Assembly: GCA_946186505.1 (NCBI GenBank) | Contig: CAMHNI010000010.1 | Coordinates: 22,615 to 86,614, forward strand | DNA: 64,000 bases | Reading direction: 5' to 3' | Origin: an uncultured Prevotellaceae bacterium | GTDB taxonomy: Bacteria; Bacteroidota; Bacteroidia; Bacteroidales; Bacteroidaceae | Shown here: piece after piece, positions 55,469 through 63,066 of the stretch | How positions within the stretch are numbered: the stretch's first letter is position 1 | Layout: every line of letters starts with the position of its first letter | Program-made: the position numbers and the translations under genes | Notes under the pieces: model-generated | What the model was told of the DNA's origin: nothing | Seen by the model: only the letters and a program-made list of their open reading frames with translations | Databases searched by the model: none

Positions 55469-56311
55469 ATGAAAACGAACTACGAGATACGCTACGCGAC
55501 CAATCCCGAAGACGCACGGCGATACGACACGGCACGGCTGCGGCGTGACTTTCTCATCGAAGGCCTTTTCGCTGCCGACACAGTAAACATGGTCTATTCC
55601 ATGTACGACCGCATGATCGTCGGCGGAGCCATGCCTGTCGGCGAGCAGCTGACGTTAGAGGCCATCGACCCGCTGAAGACCAAGTGGTTCACAGAGCGCC
55701 GCGAGGTTGGCGTCTATAATGTAGGCGGTCCCGGCAAGGTGGTCATCGGCGATGACACCTACAGTCTCGGCTTCAAGGAAGCACTTTACATTGGCCGTGG
55801 CAACCGCAGCGTGGTGTTTGTCAGCGACAGTCCGGATAATCCCGCCAAGTTCTACTTCAACTCTGCAACGGCACATGCCGCCTACCCCTGCCGTAAGGTA
55901 ACCAAACAGGACGCTGTGGTTGCGCACATGGGCAGCCTGGAGATGTCCAATGAGCGCAACATCAACAAGATGCTGGTCAATCAGGTGCTGCCCACCTGCC
56001 AGCTGCAGATGGGCATGACAGAACTCTCGCCAGGCTCAGTATGGAACACCATGCCGGCTCACGTCCATTCACGCCGGATGGAAGCCTATTTCTACTTCGA
56101 GCTGCCGGAAGACCAGGCTGTCTGCCACTTCATGGGCGAGCCACAGGAGACACGCCACATCTGGATGCGTAACGAGCAGGCCGTTCTGTCACCCGAATGG
56201 AGTATCCACAGCGCCGCCGCCACCCATAACTACACGTTTGTCTGGGGGATGGCTGGCGAGAACCTTGACTACGGCGATCAGGATTTCAGCAATATAACTG
56301 ACTTGAAATAA
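55469..56311 (+). CDS. kduI: 5-dehydro-4-deoxy-D-glucuronate isomerase
   Basis: 280 residues, the normal size. N-terminal MKTNYEIRYATNPEDARRYDTARLRRDFLIEGLF is typical, and the cupin metal site is in MPAHVHSRRMEAYFYFEL with later HFMGEPQETRHIW. It isomerises the unsaturated uronate released from pectin (DKI) to 2,5-diketo-3-deoxygluconate in the cytoplasm. kduD follows after 35 bases, so the pair forms an operon for pectate breakdown products. Confidence 0.96.
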   Translation: MKTNYEIRYATNPEDARRYDTARLRRDFLIEGLFAADTVNMVYSMYDRMIVGGAMPVGEQLTLEAIDPLKTKWFTERREVGVYNVGGPGKVVIGDDTYSLGFKEALYIGRGNRSVVFVSDSPDNPAKFYFNSATAHAAYPCRKVTKQDAVVAHMGSLEMSNERNINKMLVNQVLPTCQLQMGMTELSPGSVWNTMPAHVHSRRMEAYFYFELPEDQAVCHFMGEPQETRHIWMRNEQAVLSPEWSIHSAAATHNYTFVWGMAGENLDYGDQDFSNITDLK

Positions 56312-56346
56312 CTCCAAACTTACAAACTAATAAACTTAAAAGAATT

Positions 56347-57150
56347 ATGACAAACATGTTTTCATTAGAGGGTAAGAACGCCTGGATTACCGGCGCTTCC
56401 TATGGTATCGGTTTCAACATTGCCAAGGCATTCGTGGCCGCTGGTGCCAAGACTATCATCTTTAACGACATCAACGAAGCCGCCCTGCAGCGCGGCTTGG
56501 ACAACTACAAGGAAGCCGGCATCCAGAATGTGAAGGGCTACGTCTGCGACGTTACCGACGAAGAGGCCGTGAAGAACCTGGTAAACAAGATTCACGAGGA
56601 AGTGGGACAGATTGACATCCTGGTCAACAACGCCGGCATCATCAAGCGCATCCCCATGCACGAGATGAAGCGTGCCGAGTTCCAGCAGGTCATCGACATC
56701 GACCTCGTCGGACCGTTCATCTGCAGCAGCGCCGTCATTCCTGAGATGATGGAGCGCCGAGAGGGTAAGATTATTAACATCTGCTCGATGATGTCTGAAC
56801 TGGGCCGCGAGACTGTCAGTGCCTACGCTGCTGCCAAGGGTGGTCTGAAGATGCTCACGCGCAACATCTGCTCGGAATACGGTGAGTACAACATCCAGTG
56901 TAACGGCATCGGGCCGGGCTACATCGCCACGCCGCAGACCGCTCCGCTACGCGAGCGCCAGCCTGACGGCTCACGTCATCCGTTCGACTCGTTCATCTGT
57001 GCCAAAACACCTGCCGGCCGTTGGCTCGACCCGTCAGAACTCGGCGGTCCTGCCGTGTTCCTCGCTTCGCACGCCTCTGACGCCGTCAACGGCCATGTGC
57101 TCTATGTTGACGGAGGTATCTTAGCCTATATCGGCAAGCAGCCTAAGTAA
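56347..57150 (+). CDS. kduD: 2-deoxy-D-gluconate 3-dehydrogenase / KduD-type SDR
   Basis: 267 residues of the short-chain dehydrogenase family: TGASYGIG for cofactor, NNAG, ICSMMSELG with the catalytic Ser and SAYAAAKGG with Tyr and Lys. Behind kduI the expected reaction is reduction of 2,5-diketo-3-deoxygluconate to 2-keto-3-deoxygluconate. Gluconate 5-dehydrogenase is the close relative it could be confused with; gene order favours KduD. KdgK and KdgA are not in the window. Confidence 0.88.
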   Translation: MTNMFSLEGKNAWITGASYGIGFNIAKAFVAAGAKTIIFNDINEAALQRGLDNYKEAGIQNVKGYVCDVTDEEAVKNLVNKIHEEVGQIDILVNNAGIIKRIPMHEMKRAEFQQVIDIDLVGPFICSSAVIPEMMERREGKIINICSMMSELGRETVSAYAAAKGGLKMLTRNICSEYGEYNIQCNGIGPGYIATPQTAPLRERQPDGSRHPFDSFICAKTPAGRWLDPSELGGPAVFLASHASDAVNGHVLYVDGGILAYIGKQPK

Positions 57151-57159
57151 GCATTTTCG

Positions 57160-57196
57160 CCTGATTGTGGTTTAACGCTTGTAAACCACAATCAGG
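57160..57196. terminator. 15-bp perfect hairpin between kduD and ribD
   Basis: CCTGATTGTGGTTTA and its exact complement flank a 7-base loop. The right half includes the last codons of ribD, whose stop lies in the left arm. It can fold on both strands and suits a bidirectional terminator of two convergent genes, though a T-run is lacking. Confidence 0.65.
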
Positions 57197-58113
57197 TTGT
57201 CGTCATAGAGTTCACGACTTTTTACTTTAGCATTGGCCGGCAGTTGTGGTACACGTGTACCGCCGCTGACGGCCAGTTTCAGATTAGTCTCTACGCGGAT
57301 TTCGTCCCACAGGTTCTGGACGAGAAACGACTGGAGCGTCTTGGCACCGCCCTCGACGATGAGCGACTGCAGTCCGTGGGCATGCAGACTTTCCAGGTTC
57401 AGAGGATGCAGGCGGTCGATGACCAGTTTCTTGGGATTGTTGCCCCGCCACTCACGGACGGTCAGCTGCGGGTGCTCACGGTCGGCGGTGACGCGCCCTA
57501 CGAGGATGGCATCCTCCTCGGCCCGCAGCTTGTGGCTGAGCATACGGGTGAACGGCGACGAGATCGACAGCGGCTGTCCGTTATCGTCGATGAAGCCGTT
57601 GGCCGTCTGCGCCCATTTCAGGATGATGTACGGGCGTTGCTCCCTGTGGAAGGTGAAGAAACGGCGGTTCAGCTGACGGCATTCTTCTTCGAGCACGCCG
57701 ACTTTGACATCAATGCCCGCCTCCTGCAGTCGGCGGATGCCGCGGCCCTGTACCTCGGCAAACTCGTCCTTGCACCCCACAACCACGCGGCGCACCCCCT
57801 TCCTTATTATCAGGTCGGCGCAGGGAGGTGTCTTGCCGTAGTGCGAACAGGGTTCTAAAGACACATAGACCGTAGCTTCCGGCAGCAGGGGCTCATCTTC
57901 GGGTCTGACTGACGCGAAAGCGTTCACCTCGGCATGTCCTTCGCCACAGCGCACGTGGTAGCCTTCGCCGATAATCCTGCCTTCAGCACTCACTATGACA
58001 GCCCCCACCATCGGGTTGGGCTTCGCGTTCTGCCAGCCGTTACGAGCTATCTGCAGGCAACGCCGCATGTATCTCTCGTCTTCTGTCTCTGTTCTCATTT
58101 GATGGTTATTCAT
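57172..58113 (-). CDS. ribD: Bifunctional riboflavin biosynthesis deaminase/reductase, short form
   Basis: 313 residues. The deaminase half has GHAEVNAF and PCSHYGKTPPC for zinc, and the reductase half has KWAQTANGFI, LVGRVTADREHPQLTVR and LIVEGGAKTLQSF. RibD carries out the second and third steps of riboflavin synthesis. In the reductase, VIDRLHPLNLESLHAHGLQSLIVEGG is shorter than in the 340-370 residue enzymes I know: roughly 30-45 residues between the VLD strand and the VEGG motif are missing. The ATG shares a base with the stop of the pectinase gene. No FMN riboswitch is seen. Confidence 0.92.
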   Translation of the reverse strand: MNNHQMRTETEDERYMRRCLQIARNGWQNAKPNPMVGAVIVSAEGRIIGEGYHVRCGEGHAEVNAFASVRPEDEPLLPEATVYVSLEPCSHYGKTPPCADLIIRKGVRRVVVGCKDEFAEVQGRGIRRLQEAGIDVKVGVLEEECRQLNRRFFTFHREQRPYIILKWAQTANGFIDDNGQPLSISSPFTRMLSHKLRAEEDAILVGRVTADREHPQLTVREWRGNNPKKLVIDRLHPLNLESLHAHGLQSLIVEGGAKTLQSFLVQNLWDEIRVETNLKLAVSGGTRVPQLPANAKVKSRELYDDNLIVVYKR

Positions 58114-61100
58114 TATTTCTGAATGTATTTCTTTCCTTGGCTGATGTTTACACCCCGCTGAGGGCTTTTCTGCCTGATGCCCTGAAGGCTGTAGGTCACG
58201 GACGGCATATCACCGGCTTTCGCCTGACTGATGCCCAGTGACGTGGCGGGCGTTACGCGACGACCTAACACCCCCTGTTGGCTAATGGCTTGCACACTGA
58301 TGTTCTGGCCAGTGGTGTAGGGCGCGCTCTCGTCGGTAGTAACGGTTGCCTGGCCATCGGCGACAACAAGGTAGCAGGCGGCCTGGCCCGTATGGTCCTT
58401 CCACGTCAGACGGTCAGCCGTGACGGTCATCTGCGGTGCGTTCAAGATACGGCCGGCATCGTCGGCATCCCACTGGTCGGTCCCACCGAGTACGTTCTTA
58501 ACAGTGTATGTGGCAGCCTCAGCCTCGGTAAGCACGGCCTTGCTCGTGACGGTCTTGCCATCGGCGGTAAAGGAGGTCTTACGCTTCGACAGGTCAACAG
58601 CCTGACCTGCGGCATCCATCGTGTTATACTCTGCCATCTGGACAGGCAACCCGCTCATGTCACGCCATCCGGCGGGGGTGACGCTGACGTTCTCTGACAG
58701 ACGGGTGTCGATGAACGACACCTTCGGCGTGTCGCCCCAGGGACGGCCAAGGTCGGTAGTAGCACTCGTCAGGCTGGTGGTGATGTAGGCATCGCGGAAG
58801 ACGTAGCCCCACTGTGGGTTGATGTGCGAGGGGGCGGTGATGACGTTCGTCGTGTTCGTCAGTTCCAACGTGTCACGGTCGAAATAGACGTCGCCAGCGT
58901 TGTAGATGAAGTCGGTAGTTCCGCTGATGCGGCATTCACGGACAAGGTGCCGCTGGCCGCTTTTGCCCGTGCGGTAGGTATCCTGCCAGCCCTCGATGCA
59001 ACACTGCGTAACGCTGATGCGGTCGCCCAAGGTGTAGAGTGCCAAAGCCTGCTCGCCGCTGCCGAAGGTATTGCGGATGGTCAGGTTGTCAAGGCTCACA
59101 TCGTTGGCATTGACATACACGGTAGCTGTCTTGCCGAGGTTGCCGTTGTAGGACTTGCTTTTGTTGTCAGTGATGATGACCTGGTCACGCCCTTGTCCGG
59201 TCAGGTGGATGAACGGTTTGTTAATCTCCACATGCTCGTTATACGTTCCTGCCTTAATAAAGATATAGCAAGGTGAATCCTTCGCAGCTTTCTGTTCGGC
59301 ATCGCTGACGGCTGCGCTGATGGTCTGGAAGGCACTGACGTCCGTCGGATCTACCGTGGCATTGAAAACGTTATGCTTCTCCACCGCAGGAGCCTTTTTG
59401 TAGGGTGTCAGGTCAATGGTGCCGTCGGCCACGCCGTTGAGGAACTCTTCCAAGTTGGAATAGCCGCTTGCGGTGAGCCTGTAACCGTCGGAGGCATCGT
59501 TGGGATTAAGCCCCACCGACAGCTCGTAGTCGTCGGGCATACCGTCCTGGTCGGAGTCCTTCATCAGCTGTTCGTCCTCGCCCATACCGAGCCACGGCCA
59601 CATCGTCGTCTTGACGGTCTGGCCCGTAGCCTCGTCCAAGACAAAGAACTCGTCATGCTGCGAGAGGACGATGTCTGAGGGTGAGTCGATGATGCCATAC
59701 TTGCCCAGCACGCCGCCATACTTCGGATCCTGGGTTCCGGCAGCCTCGGCTAACAGACGGCGGTCCACCTCGTCATAGCGGGGCAGAGAGGCACCTGCCT
59801 GTTGCGTGACACTGCGGTAAGCCTCGTCGGCCGTCTCGTATTCCAGCCCGCTCAACGAGTATGGCAGTTCGGTAAGCAGTGCCTTGTCAGCCACGGACTG
59901 CGAAGGCGACACCGACCAAAAGTTCATGGCCCGCGAGGCATTGTCGCTGACGAAACCGTAGTAGTTGTCGGCGTTCACTTTCTGCAGTTCGGCGTTCGTC
60001 CAAATGTTCGATGACGGTGCCCAGCGGCTCGACAGTTCAAATTTGTTCCCCTTCAGATACCACTCTCCCAGTTCATTGATGTTGCTGCCTGTACCCGACA
60101 CAAAGTAGCGGTGGCTGGCAGTGTTCTGCTTCGACTGGGGGCCCGGACGGAAGTAGTTGTTAATCATATACACACGGTTGTAGTAGTCATCACCTGTCAC
60201 CGTACACTCACCGCCATAGACAGAGTTGTTTTTCCCAAAGTTAAAGATGACGTTATTGGCAAACTCATTATCTACCCGGCGGTCGTTGGTGCTGGGGCGT
60301 GCACCGTTGAAACGCGGCATGCGGCTCATGCAGTTGCTGACTAAGCAGTGGTGCATGGTGCCGTGCTCGCCACCCCACTGCATGGCGTACGAGCGTTCGC
60401 CCTTCACGTTCTTCGAGTAGTACAGCCCCTCGGCCGATATACACCACTGCAGGGTCGTGGAATCGGTGTCGTAGAGGGTCAGGTTCTCTTCCATCGACCA
60501 CGAGAACGAGCAGTGGTCGAGCACGATATGGTGGGTGTTCTCTACGTCTAACGGCGACATGCTGCTGTTGGGCAGGTCGCCAGCACGGAAGCGGATGTGT
60601 CGGATGATGATGTTCGGCTGGTTCAGCTTCATCTGGTAGCCTGCTATACAGATGCCGCCGCCGGGAGCCGTCTGTCCGGCAATGGTGATGTTGGGGTGGT
60701 TCAGCGACAGCTTCGACGTCAGGTAGATGGTACCGCAGGTGCGGAAGAGTATGGTACGAGGCGTGTCGTCACCCGTCTTCAGCGCCCAGCGCAGGGTGCC
60801 TTCCACAAGGGCGTTGTCCGGACAGTCATCGGTGCGGGTGACATAATAGACGCGGGCCCCGCGATTGTCGGTCATGCGGCCGCCGGTAGTAAAGCGACCG
60901 TAGCCCTCGGCACCAGGGAAGGCTATGAGGTCGGACTTGTAGTTGTCAATCATGGCAAACACGGCGTTGACCGTCTGGTCGCTGTCCAACGTGAATGTAT
61001 ATTGTGCCGATGTTGATAGTTCCTTGCCGTCACCGTCCACCCAGCACACGAAGTAGTGGCCTTTGGCGGCGGTGGCCGTCAGCGTCAATACCGTACCGGC

Positions 61101-62090
61101 ATTGTATTTGCCGTTGTCGCCTTGCTCACTCACATTGACGGTGCCCATGCCTGCTGTCAGAGTGCCGTAGGTCAGCGTAGCCTCCGGCAACTTGGTGAAG
61201 CGGGCCTCTACCTCAGTGTCGGTCGTGATGTTAAAGACATGTGGATTGTCGCTTGCCACGAGTGTGCCAGCCTGATACCAAGCCTCAAAAGCGTAGCCGA
61301 TGACAGGAGTGGCTGAGCAGGTGACATTGTCGCCCGTCACCACCGATGTCTGTGCCGGGCTCACAGTTCCTGCCCCCTCGGGTGTTACCGTTGCCTTGAA
61401 ACTGCTGGTGGCAACGCTACCGCCGAGCATGGCGTTACCCGTCAGCGTCACGTTGCCCATCGCCAGGTTGCGCCCGTTGGGATAGCCACTGACCATACGC
61501 ACCACCACCTGCCAGATGTCCTTGCCAGGCGTGGCTGTGACAGGCACGTCAAACGTCACGTCATCATACTGCGCATCCACCTCAGCGTGACTGTTCACCT
61601 TGCCAAGGGCGTACTCCTGAGTTGTCTCGCCGGCGGCGTTCAGCTTGCGCAGCAGCACCTCGAAGGCAGGCTTGGCATCCTTCACCCATGAGGCGACACT
61701 CACACTGACACGTGTGGGGACGTATGTCAGGTCGGCGGTGGGTTTCAGGCTGAGTGTCATACTGTAGTCGTCACTGCCGTCGGAGGCTCCCTGCGTCTTG
61801 AAGCGCAGTATCTGCAAACCTGTCTGTTTGGTGATGTAGTTTGCCGGTGTGATCGTATTCTGGAAAGCCAGTTTGGAACCGAAGACCACACTCGTTTCCA
61901 GCAACTTCGACACGTCGGTACCATCGCAAGTGATGACCGACGCTGTAGCCTTGTTGTAGGCTGCGCTTCCCGGCGCCAGGTCCTTGATGGTCTTGTCCAA
62001 TGCCCAGTGGGTACTGACTGTCGTCTGGGCTCGCAAAACCGTGACGGCCAAAAGAAGAGCCATCAAGGAAAGAACGATTTTTCTCTGCAT
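58113..62090 (-). CDS. Pectate lyase (PL1) / pectin methylesterase (CE8) fusion, secreted
   Basis: 1325 residues from ATG 62090 (MQRKIVLSLMALLLAVTVLRA), a clean signal peptide; the track start at 62189 lies before the promoter box. After an N-terminal beta domain come two repeat domains of the 'bacterial repeat' type (CSATPVIGYAFEAWYQAG, LTATAAKGHYFVCWVDGDG), a PL1 pectate lyase domain (AFPGAEGYGRFTTGG ... IAGQTAPGGGICI ... VLDHCSFSWSMEENLTLY, about 390-740), a DSDQDGMPDDYE calcium-type linker, and a CE8 pectinesterase (QALALYTLGDR, GWQDTYRT, GTTDFIYNAGDVYF, DLGRPWG). CE8 removes methyl esters so PL1 can cut. The tail YSLQGIRQKSPQRGVNI is shared with the other pectinases. Confidence 0.93.
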   Translation of the reverse strand: MQRKIVLSLMALLLAVTVLRAQTTVSTHWALDKTIKDLAPGSAAYNKATASVITCDGTDVSKLLETSVVFGSKLAFQNTITPANYITKQTGLQILRFKTQGASDGSDDYSMTLSLKPTADLTYVPTRVSVSVASWVKDAKPAFEVLLRKLNAAGETTQEYALGKVNSHAEVDAQYDDVTFDVPVTATPGKDIWQVVVRMVSGYPNGRNLAMGNVTLTGNAMLGGSVATSSFKATVTPEGAGTVSPAQTSVVTGDNVTCSATPVIGYAFEAWYQAGTLVASDNPHVFNITTDTEVEARFTKLPEATLTYGTLTAGMGTVNVSEQGDNGKYNAGTVLTLTATAAKGHYFVCWVDGDGKELSTSAQYTFTLDSDQTVNAVFAMIDNYKSDLIAFPGAEGYGRFTTGGRMTDNRGARVYYVTRTDDCPDNALVEGTLRWALKTGDDTPRTILFRTCGTIYLTSKLSLNHPNITIAGQTAPGGGICIAGYQMKLNQPNIIIRHIRFRAGDLPNSSMSPLDVENTHHIVLDHCSFSWSMEENLTLYDTDSTTLQWCISAEGLYYSKNVKGERSYAMQWGGEHGTMHHCLVSNCMSRMPRFNGARPSTNDRRVDNEFANNVIFNFGKNNSVYGGECTVTGDDYYNRVYMINNYFRPGPQSKQNTASHRYFVSGTGSNINELGEWYLKGNKFELSSRWAPSSNIWTNAELQKVNADNYYGFVSDNASRAMNFWSVSPSQSVADKALLTELPYSLSGLEYETADEAYRSVTQQAGASLPRYDEVDRRLLAEAAGTQDPKYGGVLGKYGIIDSPSDIVLSQHDEFFVLDEATGQTVKTTMWPWLGMGEDEQLMKDSDQDGMPDDYELSVGLNPNDASDGYRLTASGYSNLEEFLNGVADGTIDLTPYKKAPAVEKHNVFNATVDPTDVSAFQTISAAVSDAEQKAAKDSPCYIFIKAGTYNEHVEINKPFIHLTGQGRDQVIITDNKSKSYNGNLGKTATVYVNANDVSLDNLTIRNTFGSGEQALALYTLGDRISVTQCCIEGWQDTYRTGKSGQRHLVRECRISGTTDFIYNAGDVYFDRDTLELTNTTNVITAPSHINPQWGYVFRDAYITTSLTSATTDLGRPWGDTPKVSFIDTRLSENVSVTPAGWRDMSGLPVQMAEYNTMDAAGQAVDLSKRKTSFTADGKTVTSKAVLTEAEAATYTVKNVLGGTDQWDADDAGRILNAPQMTVTADRLTWKDHTGQAACYLVVADGQATVTTDESAPYTTGQNISVQAISQQGVLGRRVTPATSLGISQAKAGDMPSVTYSLQGIRQKSPQRGVNISQGKKYIQK

Positions 62091-62118
62091 GTTATTAGTC
62101 GTTTTGATTAGTTTGTGG

Positions 62119-62126
62119 CAAAGGTA
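62119..62126 (-). promoter_or_regulatory. -7 box before the PL1-CE8 gene
   Basis: TACCTTTG on the minus strand, 28 bases before the ATG at 62090. A TTG lies about 20 bases further upstream. The box falls inside the longer track ORF and so supports the internal start. Confidence 0.6.
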
Positions 62127-62220
62127 CACATTTATTCTGAATTCAGCAAGCAATTTCCCTTGACTTTTTAAGTATTTTATGTTACGCATGCTACACTTAA
62201 GGAAATCAAAGGGAGTTTAA

Positions 62221-62243
62221 GGAGCAGCGCATGTTTCTGCTCC
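62221..62243. other. 7-bp hairpin in gene-poor region
   Basis: GGAGCAG and CTGCTCC with a nine-base loop. No T-run; function unknown. It opens the 62127-62850 stretch, in which I find no intact gene. Confidence 0.5.
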
Positions 62244-62321
62244 GGCGTGCGGGTGTCGGCAACTTTCCCATGCTCGGCGTAGCCTCCTTCGTAGCACGAG
62301 GGACCGCTCAGCCGGAGGATG

Positions 62322-62336
62322 CTTCGCTTTGCGAAG
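62322..62336. other. 6-bp hairpin next to the 22-bp array
   Basis: CTTCGC, TTT, GCGAAG: a perfect stem directly abutting the first 22-base unit at 62337. Confidence 0.55.
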
Positions 62337-62424
62337 AACTATCATACTATCAGGCGCTAACTATCATACTTACGTTGTCTAAACACCATACTTAGGAGTC
62401 GTAAACAGCATACTTTTGAATGGC
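62337..62424 (+). repeat. Four 22-bp iteron-like direct repeats
   Basis: Units start at 62337, 62359, 62381 and 62403, each exactly 22 bases. The first 12 bases are conserved (AACTATCATACT twice, AAACACCATACT, AAACAGCATACT); the next ten vary. CATACT recurs at an exact 22-base pitch, about two helical turns. This size and spacing are like binding sites for a replication initiator or a cooperative regulator. No protein gene intact enough to be its partner is next to it. Confidence 0.85.
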
Positions 62425-62436
62425 ATCTTTGGCGAG

Positions 62437-62511
62437 TGTGACAGATGTGACAGAAGAAATATAAACTTTCCTATAGAGAAAGTTGCAAAACAATCTGTCA
62501 CATCTGTCACA
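62437..62511. repeat. 18-bp perfect inverted repeat built from 9-mers, with inner palindrome
   Basis: The left arm (62437-62454) is TGTGACAGA twice; the right arm (62494-62511) is the exact reverse complement. Between them AACTTTC (62464-62470) and GAAAGTT (62478-62484) form a second, nested stem around CTATAG. Thirteen bases separate it from the 22-bp array. It suggests a multi-site operator or an origin-like structure. Confidence 0.88.
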
Positions 62512-62651
62512 ACGTTAGTAATATGAGAACAAGAACCGTTAATTCACATATGCCGAGAGTCGGAAGAGTACAGAGCGTGTCAGCGGTCTTCCCTACTCGA
62601 TCGTCTATAAACTAAAGAAATAATGATAGAATCAAATACCTGTCCCCATGA

Positions 62652-62770
62652 TTCAGCGAAATTGGCGTCAGTCCGTCACGTATCAGCGACTATGTTTCAG
62701 GTCGGGCAGAGCCGACGCTGAAGATAGCCCGCCTACTCTGTATGAATCTTGGAATCACACCCGCCGCCAG
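62652..62770 (+). pseudogene. Remnant of a HigA-like XRE antitoxin
   Basis: Frame 62652 reads FSEIGVSPSRISDYVSGRAEPTLKIARLLCMNLGITPAA, the second half of a HigA-type helix-turn-helix (recognition helix SPSRISDYVSG, then EPTLKIARLL). A TGA stands directly before it and no start codon or N-terminal half is found; after ITPAA the reading continues into unrelated basic sequence. The ORF track's 62648-62833 is a different frame. A toxin gene is not visible. It is taken as a decayed toxin-antitoxin or element-borne regulator. Confidence 0.72.
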
Positions 62771-62836
62771 GAATCACCGGGGACGGTTCTCGAAATCACC
62801 GGGACGTCCCCGCGATTTTGCCCGCGATTTTAAGCT
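62770..62836. repeat. Imperfect direct and inverted repeats after the antitoxin remnant
   Basis: AATCACCGGGGACG and AATCACCGGGACG recur about 25 bases apart, the palindrome GGGACGTCCC follows, and CGCGATTTT occurs twice. This may be the border where the antitoxin gene was broken. Confidence 0.6.
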
Positions 62837-62850
62837 TTTACAGATTCCTG

Positions 62851-63054
62851 TTACATCTTATACTCAAGGATGTCGCCCGGCTGGCAGTCGAGAGCCTGAC
62901 AGATAGCCTCTAAGGTAGAGAAGCGAATGGCCTTTGCCTTGCCCGTCTTCAGGATGGAGAGGTTGGCTTGGGTGATGCCGATTTTCTCCGCCAGTTCACC
63001 TGATGACATCTTGCGCTTTGCCATCATCACATCTACATTTACTATGATACTCAT
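62851..63054 (-). CDS. Small XRE-family regulator
   Basis: 67 residues, essentially one helix-turn-helix: KMSSGELAEKIGITQANLSILKTGKAKAIRFSTLEAICQALDCQPGDILEY. This is the YozG-like group that accompanies DUF2975 membrane proteins. It is 12 bases after the DUF2975 gene on the same strand, so the pair is one operon. The regulator is cytoplasmic; how the membrane partner signals to it is not known. Confidence 0.92.
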   Translation of the reverse strand: MSIIVNVDVMMAKRKMSSGELAEKIGITQANLSILKTGKAKAIRFSTLEAICQALDCQPGDILEYKM

Positions 63055-63066
63055 AAGGCTCGGTGT

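Noticed and set aside
58114-58200. FMN riboswitch ahead of ribD
   Set aside because: The sequence upstream is the coding end of the pectinase and none of the conserved riboswitch elements are seen.
62337-62424. 22-bp array as a CRISPR
   Set aside because: Conserved part only 12 bases and spacer only 10; no cas gene. An iteron-like array fits better.
62648-62833. 61-residue ORF in the gene-poor region
   Set aside because: Its frame gives no known motif, while the neighbouring frame gives a clear HigA-type fragment.
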